Assembly: GCA_022570975.1 (NCBI GenBank)
Contig: JACZYS010000145.1
Location: forward strand, 1 to 6,560
Length of the DNA: 6,560 bases
Direction: 5' to 3'
DNA from: Candidatus Zixiibacteriota bacterium
GTDB lineage: Bacteria; Zixibacteria; MSB-5A5; GN15; FEB-12
Each line of letters opens with the position of its first letter. The stretch's first letter is position 1. Position numbers and translations under genes: made by a program. Under the pieces are notes generated by a model. The model did no database searches. It saw nothing but the letters and a program-made list of their open reading frames with translations, and was not told the origin of the DNA. Below are positions 1 to 4,890 of this stretch, piece after piece.

Positions 1-121
1 TTCCAACAAAGACTGGTACCTGACTGAGTTTTTTTTTTCGCATTTTTTGGGATTTTTGTTTTTTTGCAATTTTCTTGAGCTCTGCAAAAGATTTGCCATG
101 ACAAACACATCGGGTAACCAT
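1..121 (-). CDS. Partial small protein with N-terminal CxC motif, possibly (2Fe-2S)-binding (BFD-like)
   Basis: An open frame starts at ATG 121 and runs off the left edge after 40 codons. It begins MVTRCVCHGKSFAELKK and continues with a Lys-rich stretch and LSQVPVFVG. The 'RCVCH..(S/T)FAELKK.A' opening resembles small BFD-like [2Fe-2S] proteins. In those, an early CxC pair is joined by a later Cys pair (CxxC-type) near the C terminus, and that half is not visible here. The gene follows the operon terminator and has a possible promoter of its own. No convincing Shine-Dalgarno precedes the ATG, because the leader is T-rich. A 10-A run in the coding strand (29-38) could cause slippage or a sequencing error. 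Another frame (ATG at 99) is also open to the edge, but it carries no recognisable motif. The function is tentative, based on recall of the motif. Confidence 0.42.
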   Translation of the reverse strand, partial: MVTRCVCHGKSFAELKKIAKKQKSQKMRKKKLSQVPVFVG

Positions 122-146
122 GCAAATAATCTAAAAAAAACAGGCT

Positions 147-174
147 AATATAGTAACTAAATACTTGTGCTCAA
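147..174 (-). promoter_or_regulatory. Possible sigma70-type promoter for the left-edge gene
   Basis: On the minus strand, a -35-like TTGAGC (174-169) lies 16 bp from a -10-like TATATT (152-147). Transcription would start near 140, about 20 bases before the ATG at 121. The site sits directly beyond the terminator of the upstream operon, where a new promoter would be expected. The match is imperfect and the region is AT-rich, so chance is possible. Confidence 0.35.
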
Positions 175-175
175 T

Positions 176-212
176 AAAAAAACCACGCCAACTGATAAAT
201 TGGCGTGGTTTT
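176..212 (-). terminator. Rho-independent terminator of the fibre/dockerin operon
   Basis: A perfect 13-bp inverted repeat (179-191 with 200-212) has a GC-rich core, CCACGCC/GGCGTGG, and an 8-base loop (192-199). On the minus strand it is followed by a run of seven U (182-176, partly inside the stem base). It begins 22 bases after the dockerin stop codon. The plus-strand side has only four T, so the terminator mainly serves minus-strand transcription. Confidence 0.92.
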
Positions 213-233
213 ATCAAAATTATTGACTGAGTG

Positions 234-839
234 TCAATCTATACAGCCGCACTCCAACGGTGCTCCACCTTTAAATTGAAACTTAACTCTGTATGTTAGA
301 TCCAGAATATTTAATGTACAGTCGTTGTTGACATCGACGTTGCTAAAACAGGATGGATCGCCGCCACTTTTGAACTGCCATTTTACATGATCAGTCAGGT
401 CCTTAATATTAATCGTTCCATCGGAATTAAAATCACCGGGCAGGACACAACAGCTGGCTCCAAAATCCTGCCAGAAACCTCCGTTGAGTCCATAATTGGC
501 AGAACTTCCAATTCCCGGGGCTGTCTGACCGAGTGTTCCTCCAAGAGAATAATTGGTGGAACTTCCGTTGGTGGCACCGGCTGATAATACCTGCCAGGGT
601 ATTGTTTCACCGGTCGCCGGGGAAGCAGGGGAGGTTGTTTGTGGTTGATATGTTGTCGTGTTGCTGATCTTAGTAGTAGTAGAAGTATTAGTCTGAGTGG
701 TCGTCTTTGTATCAGACTTCTTTGTATCTACGGTTGTTTTCTTGCTGTCTGTTTTGCCTTTTGCAGCCATAATAGAGAAACTTGCAAAGGACAAGAAGAC
801 CGCAATGAGTACAAATATTGATAATCTATTCTTTTTCAT
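234..839 (-). CDS. Secreted protein with C-terminal type I dockerin module
   Basis: This 201-residue protein is probably exported and Ca-binding. Residues 1-25 form a Sec signal peptide: basic MKKNR, a hydrophobic core, and cleavage near IMA-A. Residues 26-78 are a low-complexity Lys/Thr/Ser linker, partly encoded by an ACT-type triplet run. Residues 80-126 form a small Gly/Ser-rich module (WQVLSAGATNG...YSLGGTLGQT...NYGLNGGFW), a type I have seen in other secreted proteins of FCB and candidate-phylum bacteria. Residues 135-192 hold two dockerin repeats. The first has putative Ca ligands D136, N138, D140 and D147. The second has D169, N171, D173 and D180, with Cys174 in place of the usual Gly. 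Both end in similar helices (KWQFKSGG, KFQFKGG). Six Cys (130, 131, 164, 174, 197, 199) flank or lie within this module, so disulfides are plausible. The gene is last in the operon, 3 bp after the preceding gene. By analogy the dockerin would bind a cohesin, but no partner is visible. Confidence 0.9.
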   Translation of the reverse strand: MKKNRLSIFVLIAVFLSFASFSIMAAKGKTDSKKTTVDTKKSDTKTTTQTNTSTTTKISNTTTYQPQTTSPASPATGETIPWQVLSAGATNGSSTNYSLGGTLGQTAPGIGSSANYGLNGGFWQDFGASCCVLPGDFNSDGTINIKDLTDHVKWQFKSGGDPSCFSNVDVNNDCTLNILDLTYRVKFQFKGGAPLECGCID

Positions 840-842
840 TTA

Positions 843-2951
843 TTATTGCTCCTTTATATTTTCTCTCATAGCTTTTTCTTCGCGCTTTTGTTCACGATTT
901 ATAGATCTCTCTACCGGGTCTAAGTTATATGCTTCCGGATGAATATACAAACCTTTTTCTTCAGGTCTTTTGTCAACTTCAACTTGAATACGGTTTGCAT
1001 TGGCAAACTTGTCCTGTCGAACACCGGTTACCTGCCAGGAAACTTTGCTGTTTGGCTCACCGCCGGAAATCATGAACTGGTTTCCGGAAATCTCTGATGA
1101 AATATAAAGGTTTGGACCGGGTGCGCCAATTGATGTCAGCTGATAGCGGAAATCTTTATTGAGAGCATCAAAATAATCAGGAAGATTAACAACGGCTGTG
1201 CCGGTGCCGTCCAGTTCAACATTGCCGTTATAGACATTCATCATGTCTGGAGACTCTACAAATGAGTGATAAAGGTATTTGTTTTCCGGGTCAAGAGGGT
1301 GGTCAATTTGGAATGACCCTGCACCTTTTGAGAGAGTTCCCGTAACCTTAACATTTCCTGCAAAATATCCAGCCCAGTTTGTTGTTGCTGAGGATGCAGC
1401 ACCATATATTCCGTATGCGGTCGCACCATCAAAGGCTATGCCAAATACGCCATAACTCACGCCGGTATTTATTGCTAAATTCTGTTTTTGTGCAAAGCCA
1501 TAAAGTCCATATGAAGTTCCATCTGATTCACCACGCGCGTAAACACCATAAGCTGTTCCACCGGATCCAGCGGTGAGAGCATCTGCTTCCGAACGAATTC
1601 CGTAAAGAGTTCCTGTGTTTGTGTTTTCATTATTTACCGACAAGCCATATCTGAGGCCCGTCGTATTGTGCTTTCGTTCTGCACGGAGAAGGTATACCGA
1701 AGTAGGTGTAGTATTGTCGCCAATTGTTATTCCATTAATGTTTACCTTCATTGTACTGTCACCAAACTGTTTTTGCCCGATGATGGTTTGTGTTAATGAA
1801 AGGTTTACGGCTGTGCCAGAGATTTTGTTGACTCCAATTGCGGCTGAGTTACTGATATCAGTGTTAACAATTGTGAAATTTAAGATTTCAGCACTAGCAA
1901 CGCCACCGGTCTGAATTTCCGATTGACCAACAGAATTTGCGGCAAGGTCAAATGCAGTAAGAGAATTGTCAGCAACTTCTGCACTAGCAACACCGTTGGT
2001 CTTAATTTCCGACTGACCAACAGAATTTGCGGCAAGATCATTTGCAGTAAGAGAATTGTCTATTACTTCTGATGTACCAACCGAATTTGGTGCTAGATCA
2101 CTTGCTGTGAGAGAATTATCTAATACTTCAATTGAAGCAACAGAATTTGCCGCAAGATCATTTGCAGTGAGGGAATTGTCTATTACTTCTGATGTACCAA
2201 CCGAATTTGGTGCTAGATCACTTGCTGTGAGAGAATTATCTAATACTTCATTTGAAGCAACACCGTCGGTCTGAATTTCAGACTGACCAACAGCATTACT
2301 TTGTATCTCATCTGAACCAACTGAATTGGATCCAAGGTGTGAGGCAGTAACTGCACCTGTTCCAATATTTAAAATTGCTATACCTGTTGTAGCGCCGCCG
2401 TTTAGTCCGGAGCCAGCCACAACTTCAGTGATATCACCACCAGCGTCATTATCAACACCATCGGCGAAACCGGCAGGGACACCTGTTAAGTTTCCCCATG
2501 CCAGATAATATGAAGGTGACTGTGTTCCAAGTTTGAAGGCATTTTCCGCAACACCGGCTGAGTCTGCTCTGAGTGCATGATATGCATGGCCAACAGATGC
2601 CAATTTTGTCCTGGGAGTCATCTCAGGGTCAGTACCAACTTTGATGCCCATCCAGATACCGGTGTCATTCAAAAACAAATCATGGGGGATAATGGTTGTG
2701 TCTCCCAGATTGTAATTGAGAAACCCATCAACAGCTTCCAACTGTCTGATTCCTGAGTCCCAGAGAGTTGTTCCGGCTGAAGGGTCATCATAAAGCCTGA
2801 ATCTTATCAGGTAGGCACCATCGGCAACAGGGTTACCGGAGGCATCCAAAAGCCTGCCTTGATAGGCAATTATCTGCGGTACCTCGGCAACAGCAACTAA
2901 TGCTATTGCCATGCAGATAATTAATGTGATAATTAGTGTTTTTGTTTTCAC
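843..2951 (-). CDS. Secreted tail-fibre-like repeat protein, paralogue with 18 decapeptide units
   Basis: I place the start at GTG 2951, giving 702 residues. The in-frame TTG at 2966 overlaps the Shine-Dalgarno and is not a credible start. Residues 1-22 are a Sec signal peptide ending AVA before EVPQ, with no lipobox Cys. Residues 23-130 form a 'AYQGRLLD' head domain ending in MTPRTKLASVGHAYHALR. One 'WGNLTGVPAGFADGVDN' module follows (about 152-168), then GDITEVVAGSGLNGG. Residues 199-378 are 18 units of a 10-residue repeat. After 'TIIGQKQFGDST' come 'YG(I/V/L)(Y/F)' units (about 435-520). The conserved C-terminal domain spans about 543-661 and is followed by a charged, probably helical tail rich in Glu, Lys and Arg. 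The order of modules resembles trimeric fibres and adhesins, so an extracellular fibre is inferred. No catalytic motif is seen. The protein is closely similar to its two upstream neighbours. Confidence 0.9.
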   Translation of the reverse strand: MKTKTLIITLIICMAIALVAVAEVPQIIAYQGRLLDASGNPVADGAYLIRFRLYDDPSAGTTLWDSGIRQLEAVDGFLNYNLGDTTIIPHDLFLNDTGIWMGIKVGTDPEMTPRTKLASVGHAYHALRADSAGVAENAFKLGTQSPSYYLAWGNLTGVPAGFADGVDNDAGGDITEVVAGSGLNGGATTGIAILNIGTGAVTASHLGSNSVGSDEIQSNAVGQSEIQTDGVASNEVLDNSLTASDLAPNSVGTSEVIDNSLTANDLAANSVASIEVLDNSLTASDLAPNSVGTSEVIDNSLTANDLAANSVGQSEIKTNGVASAEVADNSLTAFDLAANSVGQSEIQTGGVASAEILNFTIVNTDISNSAAIGVNKISGTAVNLSLTQTIIGQKQFGDSTMKVNINGITIGDNTTPTSVYLLRAERKHNTTGLRYGLSVNNENTNTGTLYGIRSEADALTAGSGGTAYGVYARGESDGTSYGLYGFAQKQNLAINTGVSYGVFGIAFDGATAYGIYGAASSATTNWAGYFAGNVKVTGTLSKGAGSFQIDHPLDPENKYLYHSFVESPDMMNVYNGNVELDGTGTAVVNLPDYFDALNKDFRYQLTSIGAPGPNLYISSEISGNQFMISGGEPNSKVSWQVTGVRQDKFANANRIQVEVDKRPEEKGLYIHPEAYNLDPVERSINREQKREEKAMRENIKEQ
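849..855 (-). promoter_or_regulatory. Ribosome binding site of the dockerin gene
   Basis: AAAGGAG reads on the minus strand at 855-849, nine bases before ATG 839. It lies within the last codons of the preceding gene, whose TAA is at 845-843. This fixes the start and suggests translational coupling. Confidence 0.85.
1818..2357 (-). repeat. 30-bp in-frame repeat array, 18 decapeptide units
   Basis: Eighteen consecutive 10-residue units run from GAVTASHLGS to SAAIGVNKIS without an indel. The consensus is roughly N-S-(V/L/I)-(G/T)-x-S-(E/D)-(I/L/V)-x-x, with hydrophobic residues at positions 3 and 8. The inner units alternate between a 'NSLTA.DLA.' and a 'NSVG.SEV..' form. Such spacing suits a beta-solenoid or trimeric beta-prism, but no structure is proven. 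Confidence 0.88.
2018..2262. repeat. Recent 120-bp tandem duplication inside the decapeptide array
   Basis: Positions 2041-2142 match 2161-2262 with only three mismatches. A stretch of 78 bp is identical (2053-2130 and 2173-2250). Similarity extends left to 2018 and 2138 with one more mismatch. The offset is 120 bp, which equals four decapeptide units, so the duplication preserved both frame and repeat phase. Confidence 0.92.
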
Positions 2952-2976
2952 TTTTCGTCCTTTCAAATATCGTTAG
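2947..2976 (-). repeat. Duplicated gene leader, copy 1
   Basis: This 30-bp segment matches 4861-4890 at 28 of 30 positions. It contains CTAACGAT, the AAAGGACG ribosome binding site and the start codon (GTG here). The TAA stop of the preceding gene falls inside its CTAACG start. Similarity continues into the signal peptide coding region but not upstream. Confidence 0.88.
2958..2963 (-). promoter_or_regulatory. Ribosome binding site that decides the GTG 2951 start
   Basis: AAAGGA at 2963-2958 lies six bases before GTG 2951. A start at TTG 2966 would place this site inside the coding region and leave the gene without one. The GTG aligns with ATG 4865 of the neighbouring paralogue. Confidence 0.85.
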
Positions 2977-4865
2977 TTTTGTTCACTTGCCAATTCTCTT
3001 TCGTTTTCAGCGTCTCTTTCTTCAATCAATTGTTCACGAATGATAGATTTTTCATATGGGTCAAGTCCGTAAACTTCAGGGTGTTGATACAAGCCTTTTT
3101 CGCGAGAATCTTTATCAACTTCCACCTGAATTCTGTTAGCAGCTGCATATTTGTCATTTCGTATTCCAGTGACCATCCACGAAACTTTAACATTTGGTTT
3201 GTCAGTTCTAATTGCGAATTGGGTACCAGATAATTCTTCTGAAATAATTGCCTGTGCAAATACTCCAATGACTGTAAGTTGATAGCGGAAATCCTTGTTT
3301 AAGGCGTCAAAATAGTCAGGCATTACTATAATAGCATCACCATTTCCATCAGTCACCACATTACCATTATATATATTCATCATATCAGGAGATTCAACAA
3401 ATGAATGATAGAGGTATTTATTTGCAGGATCAAGGGGATGATCAATCCGGAAAGATCCCGAAGATTTGGAGAGCGTTCCCGTGACATGAACATTTCCAGC
3501 AAAATATCCGGCATAATTTGCACCGAGGCCAAATGCTGCTGCAAAGATTCCATACGATACTGAACCGGCACCCCCCAAACCACTTGCATAAATACCAAAG
3601 GTAGTTCCGGCTGTCTTAGTAGAATGTCCCGCAGTAAAACTTCCACCATATAAATGATTTGCACTGGCAAGATCATTGTCTACATCAGCGTAAACGCCGT
3701 ATCTGCGTCCACCACCGTCAGCAATGAAGCCAAGGCTTATATATTGACCATATAATCTTCCACTAGCAGTGTTTTGTAAGGTAGTGTATCCACCATATCT
3801 AGTACCAGTAGCATTGTATCGTCTTGCGGTCCTTAACAAGAATGTTTCACTTGGAGCATCGTCATCCCCAATGTTAATTCCGTTGCTATTGATTCTAATA
3901 GTACTGTCACCATACTGTTTATCTCCCATAATTATCTGTGTAGATGAGAGGTTTACAGCAGTGCCGGAGATTTTTGAAACAGATATAGCAGCTGCACTAC
4001 TAATATCAGCATCAATTATTGTTCCGTCAGCAATTTCTGAAGATTCAACTCCACTAGTGGCAATTTCTGAAGCGGTAATAGTGTTTGAAGCAATATTTGA
4101 AGCAGTTATAGTGTTTGAAGCAATATCGGCTGAAGTAACCGTGCCATCCTGAATTTCCAAGGTACCAACTCCACTTGTTACAATTAGATTTTGATTAATC
4201 GAATTTGCGGCAATGTCAATTGTAGTAATTGTAGAGTTGGCTATATCTGCTGAAGTAATAGAGTTATTAATAATTTTTGATGAACCTATGGAATTATCAG
4301 CAAGATGCGTAGCAGTAACAGAACCGGTTCCAATATTTAAAGTAACATCACCCGATGATCCTCCTCCTGATAGGCCACTGCCAGCGTTTACAGCAGTAAT
4401 ATCACCAGTGCCAATATTATCAACGCCATCAGCAAAACCGGCTGGGATATTTGTGATACCGCTCCAGTCAGTTGAGTCTGACCTGAGTGCATGATAGGCA
4501 TGACCAACAGATGCCAATCTTGTGCGAGGTGTCATCTCAGGGTCAGCACCAACTTGAACTCCCAGCCAGAGATTGGCATATTTGGCGAACAAATTATCAG
4601 GTATAGCTGTAGTGTCACCAAGATTGTAGCTGAGATTACCGTCGACTGCTTCCAATTGCCTTATTCCACTGTCCCAGAATGTAGAGCCGGCTGATGGGTC
4701 ATCGTAAATCCTAAATCTTATTAGGTAGGGACCATCAGCAACGGGGTCGCCTATAGCATCCAATAGCCTGCCCTGATAGGCAATTATCTGCGGCACTTCG
4801 GCAATAGCTACCAAAGCTATTGCCAGGCATATAATTGTTGTGATAATTAATGTTTTTGTCTTCAT
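2973..4865 (-). CDS. Secreted tail-fibre-like repeat protein, paralogue with 12 decapeptide units
   Basis: The start is ATG 4865 (630 residues), not the in-frame TTG at 4880 that precedes the Shine-Dalgarno. Residues 1-22 are a signal peptide ending AIA before EVPQ. The head domain (23-130) is nearly the same as in the downstream paralogue. A single 21-residue-type module, 'DWSGITNIPAGFADGVDN', lies at about 133-150, followed by GDITAVNAGSGLSGGG. Twelve decapeptide units span 181-300, with typical units NSITSADIAN and NTITASEIAT. A 'MGDKQYGDST' segment and diverged 'YG' units (about 356-460) come next. The conserved C-terminal domain is at about 470-585 and the charged tail at 586-630. This C-terminal domain differs from the other two copies in its second half, where FAQAIISEELSG replaces GPNLYISSEISG. 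It is probably a secreted fibre or adhesin component. The gene sits 11 bp after its upstream neighbour and 21 bp before the next. Confidence 0.9.
   Translation of the reverse strand: MKTKTLIITTIICLAIALVAIAEVPQIIAYQGRLLDAIGDPVADGPYLIRFRIYDDPSAGSTFWDSGIRQLEAVDGNLSYNLGDTTAIPDNLFAKYANLWLGVQVGADPEMTPRTRLASVGHAYHALRSDSTDWSGITNIPAGFADGVDNIGTGDITAVNAGSGLSGGGSSGDVTLNIGTGSVTATHLADNSIGSSKIINNSITSADIANSTITTIDIAANSINQNLIVTSGVGTLEIQDGTVTSADIASNTITASNIASNTITASEIATSGVESSEIADGTIIDADISSAAAISVSKISGTAVNLSSTQIIMGDKQYGDSTIRINSNGINIGDDDAPSETFLLRTARRYNATGTRYGGYTTLQNTASGRLYGQYISLGFIADGGGRRYGVYADVDNDLASANHLYGGSFTAGHSTKTAGTTFGIYASGLGGAGSVSYGIFAAAFGLGANYAGYFAGNVHVTGTLSKSSGSFRIDHPLDPANKYLYHSFVESPDMMNIYNGNVVTDGNGDAIIVMPDYFDALNKDFRYQLTVIGVFAQAIISEELSGTQFAIRTDKPNVKVSWMVTGIRNDKYAAANRIQVEVDKDSREKGLYQHPEVYGLDPYEKSIIREQLIEERDAENERELASEQN
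3966..4325 (-). repeat. 30-bp in-frame repeat array, 12 decapeptide units
   Basis: Twelve 10-residue units run from GSVTATHLAD to AAAISVSKIS. The units favour Ile and Thr (NTITASNIAS, NTITASEIAT). They are more diverged at the DNA level than the array at 1818-2357, except for the adjacent NTITAS pair. Confidence 0.85.
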
Positions 4866-4890
4866 TTTTCGTCCTTTCAAAAATCGTTAG
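4861..4890 (-). repeat. Duplicated gene leader, copy 2
   Basis: This is the same 30-bp leader as at 2947-2976, with ATG as start codon. Here the preceding gene enters it in another frame, reads through the CTAACGAT part as its last codons (Ala-Asn-Asp-Phe) and stops at the TGA overlapping the ribosome binding site. Confidence 0.88.
4872..4877 (-). promoter_or_regulatory. Ribosome binding site overlapping the upstream stop codon
   Basis: AAAGGA at 4877-4872 lies six bases before ATG 4865. Its first A is the last base of the TGA stop (4879-4877) of the preceding gene. This arrangement favours translational coupling and supports ATG 4865 as the start. Confidence 0.85.

Noticed and set aside
29..65. 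T-rich tracts as a plus-strand terminator
   Set aside because: I see no stable GC-rich inverted repeat directly before the T runs. They are explained by Lys codons on the minus strand.
1..99. Alternative minus-strand frame from ATG 99
   Set aside because: It is also open to the edge, but it has no recognisable motif, while the overlapping frame from ATG 121 carries the CVCH...FAELKK pattern.
2952..2966. Upstream TTG start for the gene ending at 843 (and the equivalent at 4880)
   Set aside because: The extra five codons consist of the Shine-Dalgarno itself. The GTG and ATG starts have six-base spacing and give normal signal peptides.
3769..4494. Plus-strand frames at 3769-4152 and 4213-4494
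   Set aside because: They mirror the decapeptide region in antisense, are hydrophobic and low in complexity, and have no ribosome binding site or independent support.
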